From Candidatus Dormiibacterota bacterium (GTDB taxonomy: Bacteria > Acidobacteriota > Polarisedimenticolia > Gp22-AA2): a DNA stretch of 64,000 nucleotides. Under the pieces are notes generated by a model. The model saw nothing but the letters and a program-made list of their open reading frames with translations. It did no database searches and was not told where the DNA came from. How positions within the stretch are numbered: the first letter of the stretch is position 1; every line of letters starts with the position of its first letter. A program made the translations under genes and the position numbers. Shown here piece after piece: positions 49,003 through 57,803 of this stretch. Location of the stretch: positions 248,001 through 312,000 of the forward strand of contig DASQAT010000035.1 of the NCBI GenBank assembly GCA_035635555.1. Reading direction: 5' to 3'.

Positions 49003-50919
49003 ATGAGCGTTCCTGCAGCAGCCGCGCGACCGCCGGCGCCTCGAGACGCCCGAGCCCGCGTCATCTTTCCGATCGTCCTGCTTCTCGTCGTGTGCGCGCC
49101 GATCTTCTTCTTCAGGCTGGGCCGGCCGGGGCTCGGCGACCCGGACGAGGGGCGCAACGCCGAGGCCGCCCGGGAGATGCTCGAGAGCGGCGACTGGGTG
49201 ACGCCGCACATGGACGGCGTCGTGTATCTCGACAAGCCGCCCGCCTTCTTCTGGGCCGTGGCGCTTTCGTACTCGCTCTTCGGCGTCGGCGAGCTGTCGG
49301 CGCGTGCCCCGTCGGCCCTGTTCGCCCTGGCGACGATCGTCCTCGTCTTCACGTTCGCGCGTTCCCGGCTGGGGGAGACGGGGGCGTGGCTCGCGGGACT
49401 GACGCTGGCGCTGTCGCCGCTGTTCATCGTGTTCGGGCGGATCGTCATCTTCGACATGATGCTGACCTTCTGCATGACGGTCGCGGTCCTCGCGGCGTTC
49501 GAAGCGCTGGAGTCGGAGTCGCGCCGGGTCCTGCCGGCCACCCTGTTCTTCGCCGCCGCGGGGCTCGGCACGATCTGCAAGGGGCCGGTCGCCCTGATCG
49601 TGCCGCTCCTGGTCGCCGTGGCCTGGGCCCTCGTGCGGGGCCGGCCGCGGGCCCTCGGTCGGCTGCGCTTCGGGACGGGAGCGGTCGTGTACTTCGCAAT
49701 CATCGTCCCCTGGCTCGTCCTGGTCGAGGCGCGCAATCCCGGCTACCTGCGCTACGCGATCATCGGCGAGAACCTGGAGCGCATGACCTCGAACCGGTTC
49801 GAGACGGCGCGCCCCTTCTTCTTTTATGCGAAGGTCATCGTGCCGGGTCTGTTCCCGTTCATCCTGCTCTGCGCCGTCGCCGGCTGGCGCCGCGCGCGCG
49901 CGTCGTTCTCCGGCCGCCCGTTCAAGGAAGCCTGGCGCGCCGCCCGCGCACGGCTGGCGGGCGAATCGGACGCGCGGCGGCTGCTGGTGGCGTTCGCCTC
50001 GACCTGGCTCTCCGTCGTGCTTCTGTTCTTCTCGCTCATCGCCTCGAAGCGGCCGTCGTACATGGTGCCGTGCTCGATCCCCGTCGCCATCCTCTGCGGT
50101 CACCTGTGGGGCAGCGCCTTCGAGAGACGTCGCGAAGAGGCGGACGCGACCCGCGCCGCCCTGACCATCGGGCTGACCGGGATCGCGATCCTGTGTGCCG
50201 CGGCCGGATTCGTCGCGATTCTCGCCGGTCCCGCGGGACTGGCGACGGGATTCTCGCAGGGGAAGTATGACGCGCTCCTGTCGAATCACCTCCTGTTCGG
50301 CGGGACCGGCGCGGGGCTTGTGGCCGCGGCGGCCCTGCTGTTCGCGACGCGGCGGCTCGAGCGGCCGGCCGCGGCCTTCGCCGCCGCGGTCCTGCCGATA
50401 GCCGTGATCGTGCCGCTGGCGCACGCCACGAGCGGCTACCTCGACGAGGCGCGCTCCTCCCGCCCCGTCAGCCGCTTCCTCGCCGCGCACCTGAACCCGG
50501 GCGACATGGTGATCTGCTACGAACAGTTCCGCCCCGGCCTGAACTTCTATCTGCGCCGGCCGATCCATCTCGTGACCACCGGCACGCCGTTCTCGTCCTG
50601 GTACATCAAGGCGCACCTCGACGAGATGGGGCGCGATCCGAATTTTCCGATCATCTCGAGCGGGCAGATGCGGCGCCTGCTCGAGGCGCCTGCCCCCGGC
50701 GTCTATGTCCTGGTGCCCCGCCGCATGTACGACCGGCTGCTCGAGGAGACGGGCGGCCTCCTGCGCCCCGAGCCGATCTACGAGGACCTCGGCGCCGGCC
50801 TGTTCGTGCGCGCGGCGGGCGGTCGCGATCGCATGGCACGAGCGTCCATGGCGCCTCCCGGCGTGCTATCCTTCTGGTCCCACCAGCGCGCCGGGGCTCC
50901 GGTCCCAGGCGTGGATTGA
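49003..50919 (+). CDS. ArnT/PMT-like lipid-linked glycosyltransferase (GT83-like)
   Basis: 638 residues with about twelve membrane helices. After the first helix comes the catalytic loop LGDPDEGRNAEAAREMLESG, the DxDE-type acidic site of the ArnT/PMT family, then VYLDKPPAFFWAVALSYSLFG, also typical. The C-terminal 150 residues form a soluble periplasmic domain (YEQFRPGLNFYLRRPIHLV). Members transfer a sugar from undecaprenyl phosphate to lipid A or proteins on the periplasmic side; the sugar cannot be predicted. The asparagine synthetase gene follows 27 bp later. Confidence 0.9.
   Translation: MSVPAAAARPPAPRDARARVIFPIVLLLVVCAPIFFFRLGRPGLGDPDEGRNAEAAREMLESGDWVTPHMDGVVYLDKPPAFFWAVALSYSLFGVGELSARAPSALFALATIVLVFTFARSRLGETGAWLAGLTLALSPLFIVFGRIVIFDMMLTFCMTVAVLAAFEALESESRRVLPATLFFAAAGLGTICKGPVALIVPLLVAVAWALVRGRPRALGRLRFGTGAVVYFAIIVPWLVLVEARNPGYLRYAIIGENLERMTSNRFETARPFFFYAKVIVPGLFPFILLCAVAGWRRARASFSGRPFKEAWRAARARLAGESDARRLLVAFASTWLSVVLLFFSLIASKRPSYMVPCSIPVAILCGHLWGSAFERRREEADATRAALTIGLTGIAILCAAAGFVAILAGPAGLATGFSQGKYDALLSNHLLFGGTGAGLVAAAALLFATRRLERPAAAFAAAVLPIAVIVPLAHATSGYLDEARSSRPVSRFLAAHLNPGDMVICYEQFRPGLNFYLRRPIHLVTTGTPFSSWYIKAHLDEMGRDPNFPIISSGQMRRLLEAPAPGVYVLVPRRMYDRLLEETGGLLRPEPIYEDLGAGLFVRAAGGRDRMARASMAPPGVLSFWSHQRAGAPVPGVD
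50874..50882 (+). promoter_or_regulatory. Possible extended -10 promoter for asnB
   Basis: TGCTATCCT inside the last codons of the glycosyltransferase gene fits an extended -10 pattern; RNA would start near 50889, 58 bases before asnB. A weaker match than those at 38840, 46135 and 61751. Confidence 0.3.
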
Positions 50920-50946
50920 AGTCCTTCGGGAGGCTCCAGGCAGAAG

Positions 50947-52947
50947 ATGTGCGGCATCGTCGGCATCGCTGATCTGCGCGGGAACGGGCGGCCCGATCCG
51001 GGCCTGGTCGCGACCATGGCCGACACGATGGCCCACCGCGGCCCGGACGGCGCGTGCGTCGTCGAGGTCGGAGCCGGCCACACGGCCCACCTGACCTTCG
51101 GGTTCCGCCGGCTGAGCATCCTCGACCTCGGAGCGGGAGCGCGCGCCTACGCCGACGAGGCGGGGCGCTTCCGCGTCATCTGCAACGGCGAGATCTACAA
51201 CGACCCCGAGCTGAGGCGCGGCCTGATCGGGCGCGGCCACCGCTTCGAGACCCGCTGCGACACGGAGGTCATCCCGCACCTGTACGAGGAGCACGGCCTG
51301 TCGTTCGTCCATCACCTCGACGGCATGTTCGCCTTCGCCGTGTTCGACGCGCGCGACAATCGCCTGGTCCTCGGACGCGACCGCGCCGGCGAGAAGCCGC
51401 TGTATTACCTCGAGCAGGACGGCGAGGTGATGTTCGCCTCGGAGATCAAGGCGCTCCTGGCGCACCCGCGCGTGAACCCGCAGCCGGACCTGCGCGCCCT
51501 CACCCGTTACCTTCTGTACGGATACTTTCCGGCGCCGCACACGCCGTTCGCCGGCGTGCGCAAGCTGCCGGCCGGCCACCTGCTCATCGCCGAGAGCGGG
51601 CGGCTGCGGATCGAACCGTACTGGGACCTGAAGCGGATCTTCCGGGGAGAGTATGCGGCGGTCGGGCGGGACGCGGCCCCAACGGGCGCGGAAGCCGCCC
51701 GGCGGCCGCCGGGCTTCTCCGACCCGACAGAGGACGAGGCGGCCCGCGAGGTGCGCCGTCTCCTCGAGGAGGCGGTACGCCTGCGGTTGCGGGCCGACGT
51801 GCCGGTCGGAGTGTTCTTCAGCGGAGGCGTGGATTCCTCCTCGATCGCGGCCCTGGCCGTGGACATCACCGGCGGCCCCGTGCCCACGTTCACGCTCGGC
51901 TTCGACGACCCGGACTTCAACGAGGCGGACTACGCGCGGCGCGCCGCCGCGCATTTCGGGACCGACCACCACGAGACGATCGTGGGCGAGCCGCAGATGC
52001 TCGAAGCGCTCCTGTCGATGGCGCGCGTCCTCGACGAGCCCCTGGCCGACGCCTCGATCGTGCCGACTCATCTGCTGTCGCGCTTCGCACGGGAGCACGT
52101 GAAGGTGACGCTCGGTGGCGAGGGGGGGGACGAGCTGTTCGCCGGCTACCCGACCTACATCGGCGACCGTCTGGCGCGCTCCTACATGCGCCTCCCGGCC
52201 GCCGTGCGCGGGCTGGTGCGCCGGACGGTCGAGATGATCCCGCCCGCCTTCAACAACGTCGGGACGGAGTACCTCCTCAAGAAATTCGTCGCCGGCGCCG
52301 AGCTGCCGCAGGCGGTGCGCCACCAGTTCTGGTTCGGCGCCTTCCCTCCCGACCGCCAGCAGGACTTGCTGTCGCCGGAGGCGCTCGCCCTCATCGCCGC
52401 CTCCCCCGGCCCGCCGAACGATCCCGTGGCGGAAACGCGCGCCATCGTCGACGGCCTCCCGGTCCGCCACCCGCTCGACGCCCTGCTCGCGACCGATTTC
52501 CTGATGTTCCTGCAGGACGATCTCCTGACCAAGGTGGACCGCGCCTCCATGGCGACGTCGCTCGAGGTCAGGGCGCCGTTCCTGCACCACCCGCTGGTCG
52601 AGTACGTCGTGGCGCTCCCGGCAAGGCTGAAGCTCCGCCGCCTGACCTCGAAGTACATTCTGAAGCGGGCGATGCGCGACCGTCTGACCCCCGAGGTCAG
52701 CGGCCGGCGCAAGCGCGGCTTCAACATCCCGATGGCGCGCTTCATGCACCGGAGCCTCGCCCCGCTTATGCGGCGGGCCCTGGCCCCCGAACGCGTACGG
52801 GCCGGCGGCATCCTGCGTCCCGAGACGGTCACCCGCCTTCTGGAGGAGCACATGGAGCGCCGGCGCGACAACGGACGGCTCCTGTGGAATCTCCTGATGC
52901 TGCAGCTCTGGCAGTCGCGGCACTTCGGGGGCGGGGATCTTCTTTAG
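50947..52947 (+). CDS. asnB: Glutamine-hydrolysing asparagine synthetase
   Basis: 666 residues. The class II glutaminase domain begins MCGIVGIAD with the catalytic Cys2, and shows HRGPDG and FRVICNGEIYND. The synthetase domain has the ATP pyrophosphatase loop FFSGGVDSSSIAAL (about 290-303), TFTLGFDDPDFNE, LGGEGGDELFAGYP and DLLTKVDRASMATSLEVRAPF. It resembles the AsnB/WbpS-type enzymes found in surface-sugar loci as much as the free-asparagine enzymes, and its place next to an ArnT-like transferase keeps that option open. The stop overlaps the convergent hydrolase gene. Confidence 0.93.
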   Translation: MCGIVGIADLRGNGRPDPGLVATMADTMAHRGPDGACVVEVGAGHTAHLTFGFRRLSILDLGAGARAYADEAGRFRVICNGEIYNDPELRRGLIGRGHRFETRCDTEVIPHLYEEHGLSFVHHLDGMFAFAVFDARDNRLVLGRDRAGEKPLYYLEQDGEVMFASEIKALLAHPRVNPQPDLRALTRYLLYGYFPAPHTPFAGVRKLPAGHLLIAESGRLRIEPYWDLKRIFRGEYAAVGRDAAPTGAEAARRPPGFSDPTEDEAAREVRRLLEEAVRLRLRADVPVGVFFSGGVDSSSIAALAVDITGGPVPTFTLGFDDPDFNEADYARRAAAHFGTDHHETIVGEPQMLEALLSMARVLDEPLADASIVPTHLLSRFAREHVKVTLGGEGGDELFAGYPTYIGDRLARSYMRLPAAVRGLVRRTVEMIPPAFNNVGTEYLLKKFVAGAELPQAVRHQFWFGAFPPDRQQDLLSPEALALIAASPGPPNDPVAETRAIVDGLPVRHPLDALLATDFLMFLQDDLLTKVDRASMATSLEVRAPFLHHPLVEYVVALPARLKLRRLTSKYILKRAMRDRLTPEVSGRRKRGFNIPMARFMHRSLAPLMRRALAPERVRAGGILRPETVTRLLEEHMERRRDNGRLLWNLLMLQLWQSRHFGGGDLL

Positions 52948-53555
52948 ATCGTGCCGAGTGCTGTGAGGGCGTGCGGCAGGACGAGGCGGGCCCACTCCGC
53001 GTACACGGCGCCCGAAGGATGCAGACCATCCGGCGCGGTCATCGATCCCGACCCGGCCGAGGCGGCGCGCCGTGACACGACAGTGACATCGACGTAGCGC
53101 GCCCCTGCCCCGTCCGTCTCCCTGCGGTTGGCCTCGTTGAAGCGATCGATTTCGGCGGCGATACGCGCGCGATCGCGCCCCTCCGCGAACGGGGTGGCGC
53201 CCCAGTCGGGGATCGACAGGACGACGACGCGGCCCGCCTCGCCTCCCGCGAGCGACACCGCCCGCCGCAACAGGGACCGGAAACGAGTCCGGTACTCCTC
53301 GACCCCTCCCCCGCGGTACTGGTCGTTGACGCCGACGAGCACAGACACGAGATCGAACGGACCCCTCAGATCCATCCGGTCGATGCCGGCCCCGAGCTCC
53401 CGCGTCGTCCAGCCGGTCCGCGCGACGATCTCGGGGTTCCCGATGGCGAATCCCTGGAGAAGGAGCAGCGCGGCGAGCCGGACCGGAAGGCTCTCCTCCG
53501 GCTCGACCCCTTCGCCGACGGTGTACGAATCACCCAGAGCGAGATAGCGCACCAC
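52944..53555 (-). CDS. SGNH/GDSL-family hydrolase
   Basis: 203 residues. All four SGNH blocks are present: GDSYTVGEG with the nucleophile Ser10, the Gly in the TGWTT region, Asn in VGVNDQYRGG, and DGLHPSG with the catalytic Asp and His. No signal peptide is seen, so it is probably cytoplasmic; relatives are esterases, lipases or thioesterases. Start is GTG at 53555 (GTG at 53552 also possible), six bases after the acetyltransferase gene, which it follows in the same operon. Confidence 0.9.
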   Translation of the reverse strand: MVRYLALGDSYTVGEGVEPEESLPVRLAALLLLQGFAIGNPEIVARTGWTTRELGAGIDRMDLRGPFDLVSVLVGVNDQYRGGGVEEYRTRFRSLLRRAVSLAGGEAGRVVVLSIPDWGATPFAEGRDRARIAAEIDRFNEANRRETDGAGARYVDVTVVSRRAASAGSGSMTAPDGLHPSGAVYAEWARLVLPHALTALGTI

Positions 53556-53561
53556 GGCCGC

Positions 53562-54083
53562 CTACTCCCGCACCATGGCGTACAGCACGAGATCGATCGT
53601 CCGGCCGTCCTTGGTGATCCCCTTGCGCAGGCGGGCCTCCCGCGTGTAGCCGGCCTTCTCGAGGACGCGCATCGACGCGCGGTTCCCCTCGAACACGCCG
53701 GCGTACAGGCGCACGAGATCGAACCGGCCGAAGGCGTGGCCGGTGACCGCGCGCAGCGCCTCGGTCGCGATGCCGCGTCCCCAGAACTCCTGGCCCAGCC
53801 AGTAGCCGATCTCGGCCGAGCGACGGCGGACGTCCTTCTTGAGATGGAACCCGATGGCGCCGGCGGCGGCGCCGTCCACGGCGATGGCGAAATGCGTCTC
53901 CGGATCCAGAGCCGCCGCCTCCCTGATCCAGCGCTCGGCGTCGGCGAGAGAGTACGGGTGCGGGAACTGATCGCGCAGGTTGATCCAGACCGAGCGGTTG
54001 TTGGCGTGCCGCGCCAGGGACGGCGCGTCGTCCGGCCGGAAGCTCCGCACGACGCAGCGGGACAGAACCATCTCCATCGCCAC
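53562..54083 (-). CDS. GNAT acetyltransferase, RimJ/RimL type
   Basis: 173 residues. GNAT elements in order are LRDQFPHPYSLADAERWI, IGFHLKKDV, AEIGYWLGQEFWGRGIATEA (acetyl-CoA site, Q/RxxGxG/A type) and LYAGVFEGNRASMRVLEKAGY. The last is the classic RimJ/RimL ending, so it likely acetylates an N-terminal amine or small molecule. GTG 54083 or ATG 54077 may be the start. It is divergent from the amidase operon. Confidence 0.88.
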   Translation of the reverse strand: MAMEMVLSRCVVRSFRPDDAPSLARHANNRSVWINLRDQFPHPYSLADAERWIREAAALDPETHFAIAVDGAAAGAIGFHLKKDVRRRSAEIGYWLGQEFWGRGIATEALRAVTGHAFGRFDLVRLYAGVFEGNRASMRVLEKAGYTREARLRKGITKDGRTIDLVLYAMVRE

Positions 54084-54111
54084 GCCCCCAGTTGCCCGGA
54101 AATGCTACTAC

Positions 54112-54121
54112 ACACGCGTGT
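54112..54121. promoter_or_regulatory. 10-bp palindrome between divergent genes
   Basis: ACACGCGTGT is a perfect inverted repeat in the 130-bp divergent region. It lies directly upstream of the -35 box of the amidase promoter, a suitable place for an operator. No matching regulator is known. Confidence 0.3.
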
Positions 54122-54123
54122 CC

Positions 54124-54152
54124 TTGAGTCGACGCCATGCGTGTGTTAGGCT
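54124..54152 (+). promoter_or_regulatory. Promoter of the amidase-murI-rph-rdgB operon
   Basis: TTGAGT and TAGGCT are 17 bp apart. RNA would start near 54159, 55 bases before the amidase ATG. Hexamers match only moderately. Confidence 0.45.
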
Positions 54153-54213
54153 GCCGACCGGTCTTTGGGCGGCCCCCGCGCGCTGCGGGTCGGGCCGCCG
54201 GGAGTGTCCCCCG

Positions 54214-55515
54214 ATGTCCTTGGTCAGGCCGGGCCGCGTCGCCGCGACCCTCCTCTCGATCAGTGTCGTTGCGCTGGCAGCCGCCGCGACGACCCCGAGC
54301 CTCGCCCAGGACCAGCCGCTGCGGTTCACGCTGAAGACGATCGACAACGAGGCGGGGGTGCGCGTCGTCCTCGAGTTCACGCGCAAGCCGGCGTACGAGA
54401 TCCACCGCGACTCCAAGCGGGTGTACGTGACGCTCAACGAGTCCTCGGTCGAGCCGCCGTTCAAGAAGAAGGAGTACAACGGGGCGGTCCTCGAGAAGAT
54501 GAAGTTCATCGAGGGGTTCCGGACCTCCGAGCTGGTGCTGTACATCGGCGACGATTTCTCGACCTTCTCGACCTTCGAGATGGGCGAGCCGTTCCGCATC
54601 GTCCTCGACCTGCGCAAGAAGCAGGGGCCCTCGATCTCCGTGACCGTCCCGACGCCGGGCGGCGGCATCCCGCCCGGCCCCGCCCCGGGAGGAACGGGCC
54701 GCGGCGCGGGCGCGCAGGGCACCCCGGGTCCGTCGGGCCCAGCACCGGCGCCGGGCGGAGCCGAGCCGCCGGTAACACCCTCGACCGGAGGGGGCGCCCC
54801 CCCGTCGGGCCAGCCGCCCCCGCAGTCCGCCTTCGTCGTCGTAATCGATCCGGGGCACGGCGGCGACGACACGGGTGCCCTGGGCCCCTCGGGTCTCGCC
54901 GAGAAGGACGTCACGCTCGACGTGGCGAAGCGCCTCAAGGCGCGCATCCAGTCCGAGATGGACGCCGAGGTCATCCTGACGCGCGACACCGACAAGACAC
55001 TGGCTCTCGATGATCGGACGTCGATCGCCAACCACAACCACGCCGATCTCTACATCTCCATCCACGCCAACGCTTCGCGGCGCGGCAACGCGCGCGGCGC
55101 CGAGACCTATTTCCTGTCGTACCAGGCGACCGACGACGAGGCGCGCGCCGTGGCGGCGATCGAGAACAACACGCTCGGTCTCGAAGAGGGGGTGCAGAAG
55201 AACGGCAACCTCGAGATGATCCTGTGGGACCTGGCGCAGTCGGCCTTCCTCAAGGAGTCGAGTGTCTTTGCCGAGATGATCCAGGAGCACCTGAACGACG
55301 TTCTCGACATCGCCAACCGCGGCATCAAGCAGGCGCCGTTCCGCGTCCTGATGGGCGCGACCATGCCGGCTGTCCTCATCGAAGTCGCGTTCATCACCAG
55401 CCCCGAAGAGGAAAAACGCCTCAAGGACGCGGCCTTCAAGGACAGGCTGGCCGGCGCCATCTTCGACAGCGTCAGGAAATTCCACGACAAGTACGTCCAG
55501 GCGCGCTCCCGGTGA
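54214..55515 (+). CDS. N-acetylmuramoyl-L-alanine amidase (AMIN + Amidase_3)
   Basis: 433 residues. A signal peptide (SVVALAAAATTPSLAQ) is followed by an AMIN-type beta domain at about 30-135 and a long Gly/Pro linker at about 145-205. The zinc amidase domain shows VVVIDPGHGGDDTGA (first His, about 213), the Glu in LAEKDVTLDVAK, ISIHANA (second His, about 283) and VLIEVAFITSPEE (catalytic Glu, about 388). It cleaves the stem peptide from peptidoglycan in the periplasm. It is the first gene of an operon whose third member makes D-glutamate for the same wall. Confidence 0.93.
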   Translation: MSLVRPGRVAATLLSISVVALAAAATTPSLAQDQPLRFTLKTIDNEAGVRVVLEFTRKPAYEIHRDSKRVYVTLNESSVEPPFKKKEYNGAVLEKMKFIEGFRTSELVLYIGDDFSTFSTFEMGEPFRIVLDLRKKQGPSISVTVPTPGGGIPPGPAPGGTGRGAGAQGTPGPSGPAPAPGGAEPPVTPSTGGGAPPSGQPPPQSAFVVVIDPGHGGDDTGALGPSGLAEKDVTLDVAKRLKARIQSEMDAEVILTRDTDKTLALDDRTSIANHNHADLYISIHANASRRGNARGAETYFLSYQATDDEARAVAAIENNTLGLEEGVQKNGNLEMILWDLAQSAFLKESSVFAEMIQEHLNDVLDIANRGIKQAPFRVLMGATMPAVLIEVAFITSPEEEKRLKDAAFKDRLAGAIFDSVRKFHDKYVQARSR

Positions 55516-56219
55516 AGCGGGAGACGATCGTCCTCGGCGCGGTGGCCGCCGTCTGCACCGCCCTGCTCGTCGCGGCCCTGGTGATGCGCACCGGCGGGCA
55601 CGCCGGCGGGGCGACGCAGGCGGGGGTCGCGCCAAATCCCGAAGCCGGCGCCCAGCCGGGCGGCGAGGAGACGCCCCCCTCCGCCCCCGCGGCGCCCGGC
55701 TCTCCGGCCGCGGCCCCCTCCCCGGCCGCCACGGCCACACCGGCGGAGACGCCCTCCTTCACCTCCGAGCAGAACCGCCGCGAGGTGACCCTGTTCTTCC
55801 AGGAGGTCGACAGCGAGTCGCTCGGTCCGGAGAAGAGGAAGATCTTCCTGACCTCCTCGGCCGCCGACCAGGCGAAGCAGATCGTGGTCGAGCTGATCAA
55901 CGGGCCTCTGGAGAAGGGTCTCCTGCCGACGCTGCCTCCCCAGACGCGCCTGCGCGGCCTCTACCTCGACCGCTCCGGCACCGCCTACGTCGACTTCAGC
56001 AGCGAGCTCGTCGACTTCCATCCCGGCGGGACGGACGAGGAGATCGCCACGATCTTCTCGATCGTGGACTCGCTCGTCTACAACCTGCCGCAGATCAAGC
56101 GGGTGCACATCCTCGTCAACGGCGAGGAGCGCGACACGCTCAAGAGCCACCTCGATCTCAGGCGCGACTACGCCAAGGACATGTCGATCGTGGACATGGA
56201 CCGCAAGAGCGCGCCGTAG
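55512..56219 (+). CDS. Membrane-anchored GerMN-domain protein
   Basis: 235 residues. An N-terminal helix (IVLGAVAAVCTALLVAALVM) is followed by an Ala/Pro/Gly-rich linker and the GerMN (sporulation/spore-germination) domain, with LFFQEVDSESLGPEKRKIFL, LINGPLEKGLLPTLPP and YVDFSSELVDFHPGG. Such proteins recur beside amidases and murI in non-spore-formers; the role is probably envelope-related. The GTG start overlaps the amidase stop (GTGA). Confidence 0.87.
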   Translation: MKRETIVLGAVAAVCTALLVAALVMRTGGHAGGATQAGVAPNPEAGAQPGGEETPPSAPAAPGSPAAAPSPAATATPAETPSFTSEQNRREVTLFFQEVDSESLGPEKRKIFLTSSAADQAKQIVVELINGPLEKGLLPTLPPQTRLRGLYLDRSGTAYVDFSSELVDFHPGGTDEEIATIFSIVDSLVYNLPQIKRVHILVNGEERDTLKSHLDLRRDYAKDMSIVDMDRKSAP

Positions 56220-56227
56220 GGCACGGC

Positions 56228-57037
56228 GTGCGCGACGCGGGCATCGGGGTCTTCGACTCGGGAATCGGCGGGCTGACCGTCTTCAAGGCGCTGAAGGAGA
56301 CGCTGCCCGCCGGCGAGCGGCTGGTCTACCTCGGGGACACGGCGCGCGTTCCCTACGGCACCAAGTCGGACGAAACGGTCACCCGCTATGCGCTCGAAGG
56401 GGCGCTCTTTCTGGAGCGCCGCGGCATCAAGGCGCTGGTCATCGCCTGCAACACGATGTCGGCGGTGGCCCTCCCCGATCTGCAGCGCCGGCTGAGGCTG
56501 CCGGTCGTCGGGGTGATCGGCCCGGGGGCCGAGGCCGCCTGCCTCGCCACCCGCCGGCAGATCATCGGCGTCATCGGCACAGCCGCCACGATCAAGAGCG
56601 GCGCTTACGCGCGCGCCATCGCCACCCACCTGCCGCAGGCGCGCGTGGTCGGCCGCGCCTGCCCGCTGTTCGTGCCGCTGGCGGAGGAGGGTTGGGTGGA
56701 TAATGACGTCGCCCGCGCCACCGCCGCGCTCTACCTGCGCGATCTCGCGGCCGAAGGGATCGACACGCTGGTCCTCGGGTGCACGCACTACCCGCTCCTG
56801 GCGGGCGTGATCGGCGAGGCGGTCGGCCCCCGGGTCACGCTGGTCGACTCGGCGCGGGCGACGGCGAGGGTCGTGCGGGGCCGGCTCGTCGAGCGCGGGC
56901 TCCTGAACGAGGGGCCGGGCCCTCCGGGCGGCGACGATTTCTTCGTGACCGACTCGTCGGACCGCTTCCGCGAGGTCGGGTCGCGCTTTCTCGGCGGGCC
57001 GCTCGAGAGGCTCGAGCAGATCGACATTCAGGGTTGA
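56228..57037 (+). CDS. murI: Glutamate racemase
   Basis: 269 residues. The start IGVFDSGIGGLTVF holds the substrate-binding Asp-Ser. The two catalytic cysteines are in IACNTMSA (Cys74) and LGCTHYPLL (Cys185), each beside a conserved Thr. LGDTARVPYGTKS is also diagnostic. The enzyme makes D-glutamate for peptidoglycan. GTG at 56228 is eight bases after the GerMN gene stop. Confidence 0.96.
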   Translation: MRDAGIGVFDSGIGGLTVFKALKETLPAGERLVYLGDTARVPYGTKSDETVTRYALEGALFLERRGIKALVIACNTMSAVALPDLQRRLRLPVVGVIGPGAEAACLATRRQIIGVIGTAATIKSGAYARAIATHLPQARVVGRACPLFVPLAEEGWVDNDVARATAALYLRDLAAEGIDTLVLGCTHYPLLAGVIGEAVGPRVTLVDSARATARVVRGRLVERGLLNEGPGPPGGDDFFVTDSSDRFREVGSRFLGGPLERLEQIDIQG

Positions 57038-57056
57038 GTCTCCCTACGGAGGACGG

Positions 57057-57803
57057 ATGCAGCGGCAGGACGGCAGGAGCGAACGCGACATGCGACCGGT
57101 CGAGATCCAGACCGGCGTCAACATCTACGCGGAGGGGTCGGCCCTCATCAAGATCGGCAACACGCACGTGATCTGCACCGCGAGCGTCGAGGACAAGGTG
57201 CCCCCCTTCCTGCGCGACACCAACCAGGGATGGATCACGTCCGAGTACGGCATGATCCCGCGCGCCACCGACCAGCGCACGCAGAGGGAGGCGACGCGCG
57301 GCAAGGCCTCCGGCCGGACGCAGGAGATCCAGAGGCTGATCGGGCGGTCGCTGCGAGCCGTCGCCGAGATGAAGGCGCTCGGCTCGCGCACCGTCTGGAT
57401 CGACTGCGATGTCATCCAGGCCGACGGCGGCACGCGCACCGCCTCGATCACCGGCGCCTTCGTGGCGCTGGTGCTGGCGCTCGCGAAGATGAAGACGCTC
57501 AACAGGCTCAACGGCCCGCCGCTGCGCGGCATGGTCGCGGCCACCTCGGTCGGACTCCTCGGCGGTGTCCCGTTCCTGGACCTGAACTACTCGGAGGATT
57601 CGCAGGCGGACGTGGACATGAACGTGGTGCGCACCGACTCCGGGCGTTACGTCGAGGTGCAGGGGACCGGCGAGAAGACGCCGTTCTCGCCCGAGGAGAT
57701 GAAGGGGATGCTCGATCTGGCCAACCACGGCGTCAACCACCTTTTCGAGCACCAGAGAAAGACCCTGCGCGAGGTCCTGCCGGCCCTGCTCCCACGTCCG
57801 TGA
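57057..57803 (+). CDS. rph: Ribonuclease PH
   Basis: 248 residues, full length. Typical segments are THVICTASVEDKVPPFLRDT, GWITSEYGMIPRAT, GRTQEIQRLIGRSLRAV (phosphate-binding Arg) and DCDVIQADGGTRTASITGAF. The phosphorolytic 3'-5' exonuclease trims tRNA 3' ends. GGAGG lies a few bases before the ATG. The TGA overlaps the GTG of rdgB. Confidence 0.97.
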   Translation: MQRQDGRSERDMRPVEIQTGVNIYAEGSALIKIGNTHVICTASVEDKVPPFLRDTNQGWITSEYGMIPRATDQRTQREATRGKASGRTQEIQRLIGRSLRAVAEMKALGSRTVWIDCDVIQADGGTRTASITGAFVALVLALAKMKTLNRLNGPPLRGMVAATSVGLLGGVPFLDLNYSEDSQADVDMNVVRTDSGRYVEVQGTGEKTPFSPEEMKGMLDLANHGVNHLFEHQRKTLREVLPALLPRP

